From NCBI GenBank assembly GCA_017427415.1, contig JAFRSU010000060.1:1-46696 (forward strand): a stretch of DNA of 46,696 nucleotides, read 5' to 3'. The translations under genes were made by a program, and so were the position numbers. Positions 25,565-34,173 of the stretch are shown here, one piece after another. The stretch's first letter is position 1, and each line of letters starts with the position of its first letter. The notes beneath the pieces are model-generated. The model did no database searches. It saw only the letters and a program-made list of their open reading frames with translations, and was not told the origin of the DNA. This stretch comes from Lachnospiraceae bacterium. GTDB lineage: Bacteria; Bacillota; Clostridia; Lachnospirales; Lachnospiraceae.

Positions 25565-25735
25565 TCCTTAAATAAAAAAAGACCCCTAAAAATGAGGAGA
25601 AGCCCAACAGAGGGGGGAGGAGACTGTTGAGCTTAAAAGTTTATGAAAAAAATATTTTGAAAAACCCTAGAGGTTTTCTGCTTTTCACTGTATTTAATAT
25701 AACATACGATTATGAACTGCGTATGTTAAAAATAT
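25565..25735 (-). ncRNA. Candidate small RNA with C-rich loop (reverse strand)
   Basis: Reading the reverse strand: an extended -10 (TG-T-TATATT, near 25700-25690), an A/U-rich 5' part, a stem AAGCTCAACAG/CTGTTGGGCTT (25634-25624 with 25610-25600) presenting the loop UCUCCUCCCCCCU, then a weak CUCCU/AGGGG hairpin with a T run at 25580-25574. C-rich loops that pair with Shine-Dalgarno sequences are typical of Gram-positive regulatory RNAs. The promoter is weak, and the forward strand could instead carry a G-rich loop. An inverted repeat TAACATACG/CGTATGTTA (25700-25728) overlaps the proposed promoter. Confidence 0.3.
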
Positions 25736-25805
25736 GAATTTTTCGTTAATAATTTGAATATTTTTTTTGGATAGGTAAAAAAAAGAAATATTTATACAAC
25801 TTTTT

Positions 25806-25835
25806 TTTACATTAAGCATTTTTATGGTTGATAAT
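25806..25835 (+). promoter_or_regulatory. Probable promoter of ahcY
   Basis: TTTACA (25806-25811), 18-bp spacer, GATAAT (25830-25835). The leader would be about 45 nt. Confidence 0.55.
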
Positions 25836-25887
25836 AAAAGGCAATTAGGCTATAATTATGAATGTAAAAACAATATCGGGGGATAAA

Positions 25888-27135
25888 ATGAACCGCTCTG
25901 AAATAAAAGATATCGGACTTGCAGAGTCCGGATTAAGAAAAATCGAATGGGTCAGACGCAACTGCCCGCTTTTAACACTGATCAAAAAGGATTTCGAAAA
26001 GGAACAGCCCTTTAAGGGAAAGAAGATAGCATTATCCGTACATCTTGAAGCCAAGACCGCATACCTCTGTGAGGTACTTAAAAGCGGCGGAGCAGAGATG
26101 TACATCACCGGCAGTAATCCGTTATCCACTCAGGATGATGTAGCTGCGGCACTTTGTTTCGAAGGCATGGAGGTACATGCATGGCATGGCACCACTCACG
26201 AAGAATACGAGGCTCATCTTACCCATGTACTTGAAAATGACTGCAATATCATCATAGACGACGGAGGCGACCTGGTACATAAGCTCCACACCGGGATGAA
26301 GGACAGGTTAAAATATGTCATAGGCGGATGCGAAGAGACCACCACAGGTATCATAAGGCTCAAAGCCATGGCGGAAAAGGGAGAGCTTCTCTTCCCCATG
26401 GTATTGGTAAATGATGCAGACTGCAAGCATCTGTTTGATAACAGATACGGTACAGGCCAGTCGGTATGGGACGGCATCAACAGGACGACAAATCTTATAG
26501 TGGCCGGAAAGACCGTAGTAGTAGCCGGATACGGCTGGTGCGGCAAAGGCGTAGCCATGAGAGCCAAAGGTTTCGGCGCTAAGGTAGTGGTTACCGAGGT
26601 TGATCCCGTACGTGCCATCGAAGCTGTCATGGACGGTTTTGAGGTAATGCCGATGAACGAGGCGGCAGTGATAGGTGATTTCTTTGTCACGGTCACCGGA
26701 TGCAGCGGTGTCATCACCGAAAAGGACTTCTTAAAGATGAAGGACGGAGCCATCTGCTGCAACGCAGGACACTTTGATGTAGAAGTCGATGTGGCCGGAT
26801 TAAAGAAAATGGCAGTTGAATCCGCTCCCATGCGTAATAATATCATGGGATATAAGCTTTCTAACGGTAATTGGATATATATCCTTGCTGAAGGCAGGCT
26901 GGTAAATCTGGCAGCCGGCGACGGACATCCTGCAGAGATCATGGATATGAGCTTTGCCATTCAGGCTTTATCGGCCAGATATCTTGTCATGAACGAAGGA
27001 AAGATCACGGAAAAGCTTATCCGTGTACCGGAGGATGTGGATAAGGCAGTGGCTGTAAAGAAGCTTGAAACATTAGGAAAGAAGATAGATGTTCTTACCG
27101 AAGAACAGAAAGCATATTTGAATCAGGGACTTTGA
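25888..27135 (+). CDS. ahcY: Adenosylhomocysteinase (S-adenosylhomocysteine hydrolase)
   Basis: A 415-residue NAD-dependent enzyme that splits S-adenosylhomocysteine into adenosine and homocysteine, closing the methylation cycle. Signatures: SVHLEAKTAYLCEVL, IDDGGDLVHKLH, GCEETTTGIIRLKAMAEKGE and the NAD-binding loop VVVAGYGWCGKGVAMRAKG. The C-terminal tyrosine common in the long eukaryotic form is absent; this is the shorter bacterial/archaeal type. The ATG at 25888 is preceded by CGGGGGAT and is preferred over 25858. Confidence 0.96.
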   Translation: MNRSEIKDIGLAESGLRKIEWVRRNCPLLTLIKKDFEKEQPFKGKKIALSVHLEAKTAYLCEVLKSGGAEMYITGSNPLSTQDDVAAALCFEGMEVHAWHGTTHEEYEAHLTHVLENDCNIIIDDGGDLVHKLHTGMKDRLKYVIGGCEETTTGIIRLKAMAEKGELLFPMVLVNDADCKHLFDNRYGTGQSVWDGINRTTNLIVAGKTVVVAGYGWCGKGVAMRAKGFGAKVVVTEVDPVRAIEAVMDGFEVMPMNEAAVIGDFFVTVTGCSGVITEKDFLKMKDGAICCNAGHFDVEVDVAGLKKMAVESAPMRNNIMGYKLSNGNWIYILAEGRLVNLAAGDGHPAEIMDMSFAIQALSARYLVMNEGKITEKLIRVPEDVDKAVAVKKLETLGKKIDVLTEEQKAYLNQGL

Positions 27136-27169
27136 TATAACGGTCTTACCGGTATAGGAAAGGACAATC

Positions 27170-28999
27170 ATGAACTTCAATAAATTACTGAGAACAATGC
27201 CTTTTATACTCGCAGGGCTCATTGTTATACTGATCGTATTGATCATCCTCGGCGGACTTGACAGTAAGCCGAACAATGACAATGCCGGACAGAACGTAGC
27301 GGATGCAGGTACACCTACCAAGGCACAGGATAAGCCCGTGGACTGGAAAGATGACGGTGTCGATATAACTAAACCGGATAAAAACGGGGACAGCAACGAT
27401 CCTGCGGCTACCGGCACACCTGATGACCCCCAGGGCGGCGATATAGCGGATATCACTCCGGAGCCTACCAAAGAGCCGGATACGATCGAAGATAACGAGT
27501 TCGGCTTTGTATTTACGGAAAAATCCGATTTCGTCGATACCAAGGACGGAGTCAACTTAAGAGCCGGTGCATCTACAGATACCGCAGTAGTGGCACATCT
27601 TGATAAGGGCAAGAGACTTGAACGTACCGGTTATAATTCGGAATGGACCAGAGTCATATACAATGAGATGGAGTGCTACATAGCCACTTCACTTATCGTA
27701 AGAAGTGCGGCAACCATAGATGAGGGCTTAACCCCTACCGACGCACCCACAGGCAGTCCCGTAGCGGAGATCACATTTGAAGCCAAGTCGGATTATGTCG
27801 ATACCAAGGACGGCGTAAACTTAAGAAAAGATCCTTCTACAGAAAGCGATCTTGTCGCACATCTTGAAAAATCCGAAAGATTAAAGCGTATAGGATATAA
27901 TAAGGACTGGACGAGAGTGGAATATAACGGAAAGACATGTTATCTTGCCACATTCCTTGTCACAGGAGTATCAGATAAGGCTGAGCGCGATCCCGTATCG
28001 AACGAGAACGGTGAGACCGGCAACGGAGAAAACGGTGGCGGAACAGAAAACATCGAGAATCCCCCGGTTCAGATCGTATTTGAAGAAAAATCGGATTATG
28101 TTGATACTAAAGATAACATAAATATCAGAAAAGAGCCCTCAACCGAGAGCGAACGTGTGGCATACATAGAAAAGTCATTAAGATTAAAGCGTACAGGATA
28201 TAACAAGGACTGGACCAGAGTAGAATACGAAGGAAAGACCTGCTATATCGCCACATATCTTATCACCGGAGTTTCGGATAAAGCGGAGCGTGAAACGGAA
28301 AACAACGGAACAGGTACTGAAAACGAAACCGGAAGCGGAAACGCTTCCGGTGGTATATTTTACGGCTCAGGTTCCGGAAAGCTCATATGCATAGATCCGG
28401 GACACCAGACCAAGGGCAACTACGAGACCGAACCTGTAGCTCCCGGTTCTTCGGAGAAAAAGGCTAAAGTATCATCAGGTACATCCGGTACATCGACAGG
28501 CATCCCCGAGTATAAGCTGAACCTGAATGTTGCCATGCAGCTAAAGGATGAGCTTGTAAAACGCGGCTACAGGGTAGTCATGACACGCAACAGTAACGAT
28601 GTAAACATTTCCAACATCGAGAGAGCAGGCATAGCCAACGGCAATAACGTGGATGCATTTGTCCGCATACATGCCAACGGAAGCGATAACAGTGCGGTAA
28701 GCGGTATAGAGACCATCTGCCAGACTAAAAACAATACATCTAACGGCAATATCTATTCAAAATGCAGAAAGCTTTCGGATACCGTACTTGAAGGCATGGT
28801 ATCGGCCACAGGCGGAAAAAACCGCGGCGTATGGGAGACGGACACCATGAGCGGCATCAACTGGTCGAATGTACCCGTGACCATCGTCGAGATGGGATTC
28901 ATGACCAACCCGGACGAGGACAAAAAGCTGGCCGAAACCGAGTACCAGAAAAAGATAGTAACCGGTATAGCCGACGGGATAGATAATTATTTTAAATAA
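27170..28999 (+). CDS. Membrane-anchored N-acetylmuramoyl-L-alanine amidase with three SH3 domains
   Basis: A 609-residue cell-wall hydrolase. An N-terminal helix (about 11-31) anchors or exports it, then a Pro/Asp-rich linker, three bacterial SH3 domains (about 120-178, 206-264, 307-365, each with a VDTKDGVNLR-like or VDTKDNINIR start), and an Amidase_3 domain (about 404-609). The amidase shows the zinc-site pieces ICIDPGHQ (His), EYKLNLNVA (Glu), RIHANGSD (His) and the catalytic VEMGFMTNPDED. Such enzymes cut the bond between MurNAc and the stem peptide. It lies 34 bases after ahcY with a GGAAAGG site. Confidence 0.93.
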   Translation: MNFNKLLRTMPFILAGLIVILIVLIILGGLDSKPNNDNAGQNVADAGTPTKAQDKPVDWKDDGVDITKPDKNGDSNDPAATGTPDDPQGGDIADITPEPTKEPDTIEDNEFGFVFTEKSDFVDTKDGVNLRAGASTDTAVVAHLDKGKRLERTGYNSEWTRVIYNEMECYIATSLIVRSAATIDEGLTPTDAPTGSPVAEITFEAKSDYVDTKDGVNLRKDPSTESDLVAHLEKSERLKRIGYNKDWTRVEYNGKTCYLATFLVTGVSDKAERDPVSNENGETGNGENGGGTENIENPPVQIVFEEKSDYVDTKDNINIRKEPSTESERVAYIEKSLRLKRTGYNKDWTRVEYEGKTCYIATYLITGVSDKAERETENNGTGTENETGSGNASGGIFYGSGSGKLICIDPGHQTKGNYETEPVAPGSSEKKAKVSSGTSGTSTGIPEYKLNLNVAMQLKDELVKRGYRVVMTRNSNDVNISNIERAGIANGNNVDAFVRIHANGSDNSAVSGIETICQTKNNTSNGNIYSKCRKLSDTVLEGMVSATGGKNRGVWETDTMSGINWSNVPVTIVEMGFMTNPDEDKKLAETEYQKKIVTGIADGIDNYFK

Positions 29000-29031
29000 A
29001 ACTAAGAGGATACAAAAGAGGTATACGATAA

Positions 29032-29901
29032 ATGAAATTCACAAAAATGCAGGGCTGCGGTAATGATTATGTATATATCAACTGCTTTGAGGAAAATCCG
29101 CAGAATCCCGAGGAACTTGCAATTAAGCTCTCAGACAGGCATTTCGGCATAGGAGGCGACGGGGTTATATTTATCCGTCCTTCTAAAGTGGCTGACTGCA
29201 TGATGGACATGTATAACTTAGACGGTTCACGCGGCAAGATGTGCGGAAACGGCATCAGATGCGTCGGAAAATACGCATACGACCATGGTATAGTCGATAA
29301 GACCGAGATCACCGTAGAGACACTTTCAGGCATAAAAACACTTACTCTTTTCCCAGGAGCGGACGGGAAGATAGAAAAGGTAAGAGTGGACATGGGGACC
29401 GCCGAATTCAGGCCGGAGAACATCCCGCTCAATACCGCTGTATTATCCGATATACCCGAAAGCCGTGCATTTAAAAACGGAGAGTGTGTTAAAAACATCC
29501 CCGTGACCATAAAGGACAAAACCTTCGGGTTCACATTTGTATCCATGGGCAATCCCCATGCTGTTACATTTGTTGACGACACTAAGGCTTCAGACATCTT
29601 AAAATACGGTCCCGAGGCTGAAGTGCACGAGCTTTTCCCCGAAAAAGCCAATATAGAGTTTATAAAGGTAAATGATGCCACGCACATCGATATGCGTGTG
29701 TGGGAGAGGGGCTCGGGTGAAACCTTCGCCTGCGGTACAGGCGCATGTGCAGCAGTCGTTGCATGTGCCGAAAACGGGCTCACCGGGAATGAAGTAGAGG
29801 TAACGCTTTTAGGAGGCAAGCTCTATATCAGTTATGATAAGGCAAGCGGGAAGGTCCTTATGACGGGCTCCGCAGTAGAAGTATTTTCGGGAGTTATCTG
29901 A
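29032..29901 (+). CDS. dapF: Diaminopimelate epimerase
   Basis: A 289-residue PLP-independent epimerase converting LL- to meso-diaminopimelate for peptidoglycan and lysine synthesis. Both catalytic Cys motifs are present: MCGNGIRCVGKYAYD and ACGTGACAAVVAC. The other landmarks are MQGCGNDYVYI, GIGGDG, GNPHAVTFVD and WERGSGET. Length is normal. It follows the amidase gene by 32 bases, so wall synthesis and turnover genes are together. A repeat element follows its stop. Confidence 0.97.
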   Translation: MKFTKMQGCGNDYVYINCFEENPQNPEELAIKLSDRHFGIGGDGVIFIRPSKVADCMMDMYNLDGSRGKMCGNGIRCVGKYAYDHGIVDKTEITVETLSGIKTLTLFPGADGKIEKVRVDMGTAEFRPENIPLNTAVLSDIPESRAFKNGECVKNIPVTIKDKTFGFTFVSMGNPHAVTFVDDTKASDILKYGPEAEVHELFPEKANIEFIKVNDATHIDMRVWERGSGETFACGTGACAAVVACAENGLTGNEVEVTLLGGKLYISYDKASGKVLMTGSAVEVFSGVI

Positions 29902-29906
29902 GCATA

Positions 29907-29992
29907 AGGTGTCATCCTGAGCGTATGCGAAGGATCTTACAGCCTTCCCCTTGAAGGAAAGGTGTCACGCCAAAGGCGTGACGGATGAGGTG
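29907..29992. repeat. Palindromic intergenic repeat, copy 1 (after dapF)
   Basis: Two modules in a row: GTGTCATCCTGAGCGTATGC onward (29908-29940), also the core of the proB terminator, and a two-hairpin module (29941-29992) with AGCCTTCCCC...GGAAAGG, GTCACGCC/GGCGTGAC, and the end GGATGAGGTG. The second module recurs at 34090-34153. Confidence 0.8.
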
Positions 29993-30031
29993 TAACAGCA
30001 AAATAAAAAGTAGTAACAGGAGCAAAAAGAA

Positions 30032-32161
30032 ATGTCCGAGTTTGTAAAAAAGAATAAACGAGCTTTATTCTTTCCTTTACTGTTCAGTTTTATGGAAATC
30101 GCATTCCATATCTATTATTTCGGCAGGGTCGATATCTATGTACTCTTTGCCGTATTGTTTGCATTTTCGTTCGGCTTTGCCGTATCGGCGCTTACCGGCT
30201 TTTTCAGCAGGATAGCCAATATCATTATAGCATGGATAGCCACATTGTTCGTTGCGATATTCTGCAGCCTGCAGATGGTATACGGACACATATTTACCAG
30301 GTTCATTCCGCTTAGTTCCGTAGCTGAAAACGCAGGAGACGCCACAGAGTTCTGGAAACAGGCTCTGCACGGTATCATCGACTGTATCCCCGGACTTATC
30401 TTTGTACTCATAATCCCCATAGTCCTTCTTGCCATAATGATCAGGAAGAACTACATCTGCAGCGGTACCGAAGAGAAGAAGCAGAGCTTTATCTATCAGG
30501 GCATTTGTTTAGGTACCGGTATAGTATTTTATATCATAGCTGTACTTGTGCTCCCTGCGGCAGGCAAGGAGAATTTCTCGGCTTATGATCTTTACCACAA
30601 TGATTTTATGCTTGACTTAGGCATCGAGAGACTCGGTGTCATCACAGGTACCAGAAAGGATATCAATAACTTCCTGTTCGGTGACAGTGAGGAGATAAAT
30701 ATCGAAGACACTACCGACCTTTCAAGTCTCGTCATAGAGCCTGTGACTACTGCCACACCTACACCTCCGGTTATACCCACGGAGGCACCGAAGGATACGG
30801 ACAAGAACGGACAGGGAGAAGGAGTTACGGCTACACCCGTACCTACGGCTACGCCTCTTCCCACACCCACACCAATTGATACTTCACCCAATGTACTTGA
30901 TATAGATTTTGCGGCACTCGCCGAGACGGAGAAAAACAGCGAGATAAAGGCTATACACAAGTATATGGCCGACGCACAGCCTACAAAGAAAAACGAGTAT
31001 ACGGGAATGTTTAAGGGCTATAACCTGATATATCTTGTATGTGAAGGCTTTTCACCCTGGGCTATAGATGAAAATGTCACACCTACCCTGTACAAGCTCA
31101 CACATGAGGGCTTTGTATTTACCAACTTCTATACACCCATATGGTACACCAGTACCAGTGACGGCGAGTATGTAGCCCTCCAGGGACTTGTTCCCTACAG
31201 TGCGAACAGCTTCAAACGGTCCAAGAACAATGCGCTTCCCATGTGCTTCGGATGGCAGTTCTTAAAGCTCGGATACACCAGCAGGGCATATCATGCACAT
31301 ACAGCCACATATTACGGCAGAAATGAGACACATCCTAATCTCGGATATGAATTTAAAGCCAAGAACGCAGGACTTAAGATCACGAATGTATGGCCCGAAT
31401 CAGACCTTGAGATGATACAGAATTCACTTCCCGATTATATCGATGATGAGCATTTCCATGTATACTACATGACAGTATCGGGACACATGGAATACACATT
31501 CTCGGGCAACACACAGGCATCGCATAACAAGGATGCGGTAAAGGACCTTCCTTATTCATCCAATGCCAAGGCATATATCGCCTGCAACAAAGAGCTTGAC
31601 AAAGCACTTGAATACCTTATCGCAGAGCTTGAGGCAAAGGGGATCGCTGATAAGACGGTTATAGCATTCTCGGCTGACCATTATCCTTACGGCTTGGAGA
31701 AGGAGTGTATCGACGAGCTTGCAGGACATGAAGTGGAAAAGGAATTTGAACTGTATAAGAACTGCGGAGTCATCTGGTCGGCATCGATAAAAGAGCCCAT
31801 CATCATAGACAAGCCCTGTTCAAGCCTTGACCTTGTACCCACGCTGTCGAACCTGTTCGGACTTGAATATGATTCCAGACTGCTTATGGGTTCGGATATA
31901 CTTTCAGATTCACCCGCACTGGTAGTATTCTCGGATAAGAGCTTTATCACAGATTACTGCATGTACAATGTCAATAACGGCAAAGTAACCATGTTAAAGG
32001 ACGTGCAGCTCCCTGATAATTACATATCGAATGTAATGGCGGTAGTAAAGAACAAATTCAATATATCAAAGAGCATCTTGCTCAATAACTATTACAAGAG
32101 CATAATGCCTTATATCCCCGGTGTGGTAACGGAAAGACCTCATTATCCCGCATCTGAATAA
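30032..32161 (+). CDS. LtaS-like membrane sulfatase-superfamily protein (lipoteichoic acid synthase-type)
   Basis: A 709-residue protein with about five N-terminal membrane helices (residues 10-180), a Pro/Thr-rich linker (about 238-290) and an extracellular alkaline-phosphatase-fold domain (about 320-650). The domain shows the nucleophile region WYTSTSDGEY (Thr near 374), YYMTVSGHMEYTF, and the metal-binding AFSADHYPYG. This is the layout of lipoteichoic acid synthase and related glycerol- or ethanolamine-phosphate transferases. The polymer and donor cannot be read from sequence. CAGGAG precedes the ATG. Confidence 0.87.
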   Translation: MSEFVKKNKRALFFPLLFSFMEIAFHIYYFGRVDIYVLFAVLFAFSFGFAVSALTGFFSRIANIIIAWIATLFVAIFCSLQMVYGHIFTRFIPLSSVAENAGDATEFWKQALHGIIDCIPGLIFVLIIPIVLLAIMIRKNYICSGTEEKKQSFIYQGICLGTGIVFYIIAVLVLPAAGKENFSAYDLYHNDFMLDLGIERLGVITGTRKDINNFLFGDSEEINIEDTTDLSSLVIEPVTTATPTPPVIPTEAPKDTDKNGQGEGVTATPVPTATPLPTPTPIDTSPNVLDIDFAALAETEKNSEIKAIHKYMADAQPTKKNEYTGMFKGYNLIYLVCEGFSPWAIDENVTPTLYKLTHEGFVFTNFYTPIWYTSTSDGEYVALQGLVPYSANSFKRSKNNALPMCFGWQFLKLGYTSRAYHAHTATYYGRNETHPNLGYEFKAKNAGLKITNVWPESDLEMIQNSLPDYIDDEHFHVYYMTVSGHMEYTFSGNTQASHNKDAVKDLPYSSNAKAYIACNKELDKALEYLIAELEAKGIADKTVIAFSADHYPYGLEKECIDELAGHEVEKEFELYKNCGVIWSASIKEPIIIDKPCSSLDLVPTLSNLFGLEYDSRLLMGSDILSDSPALVVFSDKSFITDYCMYNVNNGKVTMLKDVQLPDNYISNVMAVVKNKFNISKSILLNNYYKSIMPYIPGVVTERPHYPASE

Positions 32162-32166
32162 AAAAG

Positions 32167-32195
32167 TTGCAAAATAATAAAAAACGTTGTAGTAT
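32167..32195 (+). promoter_or_regulatory. Possible promoter of the PilZ gene
   Basis: TTGCAA (32167-32172), 17-bp spacer, TAGTAT (32190-32195). Confidence 0.42.
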
Positions 32196-32243
32196 AGATA
32201 AAGGAGACCGGCAGACACACATACAAGAAAGGGCAGGTATTTT

Positions 32244-32609
32244 ATGCAGGAGAAGAGAAGAGACAAAAGGCTTCCCGTATTCTCGATGAAGCTTGAGATC
32301 AGTTCCCTCTTTAAACAGGATAACGAGGTGATCAAAAACCTTGATGCGCCGATAGAGGTTCAGAATGTATCAAGAGGCGGCATAGGATTTTCATCCAAGA
32401 CCGATATACCGCTTGGGTATTATTTCAATGCATGCATACAGATGGGGCATGAGGATGCCAAGCTTTACTGCGTGGTAAAGATCATCAGACGTGAAATAGG
32501 AATGGACGGCACGATATTCTACGGATGCGAAATGGTAGGACTTGCACCCGTATTTGTGTCAATGTTTGATGAGTACGAGAGTGAACTGAACGAAAAAGAT
32601 ATGTTGTGA
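32244..32609 (+). CDS. PilZ domain protein (c-di-GMP receptor)
   Basis: A 121-residue single-domain PilZ protein. Both c-di-GMP-binding signatures are present: R-x-x-x-R at residues 5-9 (RRDKR) and N-x-S-x-x-G at 41-46 (NVSRGG). It should sense cyclic di-GMP and pass the signal by protein contact; the partner is unknown. Its own probable promoter and terminator suggest it is transcribed alone. The pilus-like operon is 13 kb upstream, so a functional link is only a possibility. Confidence 0.85.
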   Translation: MQEKRRDKRLPVFSMKLEISSLFKQDNEVIKNLDAPIEVQNVSRGGIGFSSKTDIPLGYYFNACIQMGHEDAKLYCVVKIIRREIGMDGTIFYGCEMVGLAPVFVSMFDEYESELNEKDML

Positions 32610-32626
32610 AATAAAGGCAATAAATA

Positions 32627-32659
32627 AAACCGTCCGGAAAATCGGACGGTTTTTTTTGT
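32627..32659 (+). terminator. Intrinsic terminator after the PilZ gene
   Basis: AAACCGTCCG (32627-32636) pairs with CGGACGGTTT (32643-32652), followed by eight T in all. Confidence 0.95.
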
Positions 32660-32743
32660 TACAACCTTTTTCTAATATTTCTTTTATAAATATATTATAA
32701 ATAAAGCTATTAGTCCATTCGATTATAACCTGGGGTGCTGTTA

Positions 32744-32944
32744 TCAGCACTTAGTTACGTTTGCAGCCTGAGGTCCCTTCTCGCCGTCAACTACATCGAA
32801 AGTAACTGCCTGACCTTCGTCAAGTGACTTGTAACCTTCCATGTTCAGTGCTGAGAAATGAACAAATACATCATTGCCTTCTTCATCAGAGATGAATCCG
32901 TAACCCTTCTTGGAATTGAACCACTTTACAGTTCCCTTTTTCAT
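32744..32944 (-). CDS. csp: Cold shock protein (CspA family)
   Basis: A 66-residue single cold-shock (OB-fold) domain that binds single-stranded RNA and DNA and melts RNA secondary structure. RNP1 is KGYGFIS and RNP2 is VFVHFSAL; the start [10 protein letters not shown] is typical. GGAGGCAG precedes the ATG. The promoter and a perfect 11-bp inverted repeat lie within 85 bases upstream. Confidence 0.97.
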   Translation of the reverse strand: MKKGTVKWFNSKKGYGFISDEEGNDVFVHFSALNMEGYKSLDEGQAVTFDVVDGEKGPQAANVTKC

Positions 32945-32972
32945 TATACTGCCTCCAAAAAAAATATAAATA

Positions 32973-32997
32973 TATAGATGTTACTTTAACATCTATA
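32973..32997 (-). promoter_or_regulatory. Perfect inverted repeat in the csp start region
   Basis: TATAGATGTTA (32973-32983) and TAACATCTATA (32987-32997) with a 3-nt loop. It overlaps or directly follows the predicted start of csp transcription. On the reverse strand it is followed by an A/U stretch ending in eight U, like a weak terminator, just before GGAGG. Confidence 0.65.
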
Positions 32998-33000
32998 CCT

Positions 33001-33029
33001 ACTTTACCACAATAATGCGAAAAAGTCAA
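33001..33029 (-). promoter_or_regulatory. Promoter of csp
   Basis: Reverse strand TTGACT (33029-33024), 17-bp spacer, TAAAGT (33006-33001). Confidence 0.65.
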
Positions 33030-33057
33030 AATAAATTTACGTTTTTTTAAGAAATAT

Positions 33058-33086
33058 TTGAGAAATTTATGTTTTTTTGATATAAT
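33058..33086 (+). promoter_or_regulatory. Promoter of era-recO
   Basis: TTGAGA (33058-33063), 17-bp spacer, TATAAT (33081-33086), with TG at 33078-33079 (extended -10). It is back to back with the csp promoter. Confidence 0.82.
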
Positions 33087-33162
33087 TAACACGGTTTATG
33101 GGTATCAATACATATTTATCATAAAAAATACAGGCTGCAGCTTATTATAGAGGAGACAGAAC

Positions 33163-34077
33163 ATGGGAGAATTCAAATCAGGATTTGTGGCCCTGATCGG
33201 AAGGACAAACGTAGGAAAATCAACACTTATGAACAGGCTTATAGGACAGAAGATAGCCATCACATCCAATAAGCCCCAGACCACCAGGACAAAAATACGC
33301 ACCATACTCACGACAGAGGAGGGACAGGCAGTATTCATAGATACCCCCGGTATACACAAGGCCAAGACCAAGCTCGGGGAATATATGGTAACTACAGCCG
33401 AACGTACTTTGACGGAGGCGGACCTCATACTCTGGCTCATAGAGCCCTCTGACTACATAGGCACCGGTGACAGGCATATAGCGGAGATACTCGGATCCAT
33501 AGAGGATATACCCAAGGTCCTTGTCATCAATAAGATAGATACGATCAAAAAAGAAGAACTTGTAAAGCTTATCGGCAGATATAAGGATCTGTGCGATTTT
33601 GACGAGATAGTACCGATAAGTGCGTTAAAGGGCAACAATGAAACTGAACTTAAAAAAGTGATATTTAAGCTCCTTCCCGAAGGACCCATGTACTATGACG
33701 AGGATGAGCTTACCGACCAGCCTGAGCGTCAGATAGTGGCGGAGCTTATCCGTGAGAAGGCACTGCGGATGCTGAGTGACGAGATACCCCACGGTATAGC
33801 GGTCGCCATAGAAAAGATGAAGGAAAGACCTCAGAAGGGGCCAGACCCCTTTTACGACATAGAGGCTTCGATAGTATGCGAGAGGGAATCACATAAGGGT
33901 ATTATCATCGGAAAACAGGGAGCCATGCTTAAAAAGATCGGTACGGCTGCCCGCATAGAGGCAGAGTCACTCTTAGGCTGCAGGATAAACTTAAAGCTGT
34001 TCGTAAAGGTAAAAAAGGACTGGAGGGACAGTTCATTCCTCTTAAAAAACTACGGCTTCGATATAGAGCCGGATTAA
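33163..34077 (+). CDS. era: GTPase Era
   Basis: A 304-residue GTPase that binds 16S rRNA and helps mature the 30S subunit. G1 is GRTNVGKST, G2 region KPQTTRTKI, G3 DTPG, G4 NKID, G5 SALKG; the C-terminal KH domain has GIIIGKQGAMLKKIG. Length is standard. It heads the era-recO cluster conserved in Firmicutes. GAGGAGA precedes the start. Confidence 0.98.
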   Translation: MGEFKSGFVALIGRTNVGKSTLMNRLIGQKIAITSNKPQTTRTKIRTILTTEEGQAVFIDTPGIHKAKTKLGEYMVTTAERTLTEADLILWLIEPSDYIGTGDRHIAEILGSIEDIPKVLVINKIDTIKKEELVKLIGRYKDLCDFDEIVPISALKGNNETELKKVIFKLLPEGPMYYDEDELTDQPERQIVAELIREKALRMLSDEIPHGIAVAIEKMKERPQKGPDPFYDIEASIVCERESHKGIIIGKQGAMLKKIGTAARIEAESLLGCRINLKLFVKVKKDWRDSSFLLKNYGFDIEPD

Positions 34078-34089
34078 AAGCTTTCCCTA

Positions 34090-34153
34090 AGCCTTCCCAT
34101 CAAGGGGAAGGTGTTATAGTCGAACGCTAAAGCATTCGACGTAGGATGAGGTG
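34090..34153. repeat. Palindromic intergenic repeat, copy 2 (between era and recO)
   Basis: The same two-hairpin module as at 29941-29992: CCTTCCC/GGGGAAGG, then GTCGAACGC/GCATTCGAC, then GGATGAGGTG. The second stem differs from copy 1 in sequence but still pairs. Confidence 0.82.
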
Positions 34154-34173
34154 CAGATAAAAAAGGAAACAGT

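Noticed and set aside
29067..29819. Long reverse-strand open frame within dapF
   Set aside because: Shadow of dapF codon usage; Ser/Pro-rich low-quality protein without recognisable motifs.
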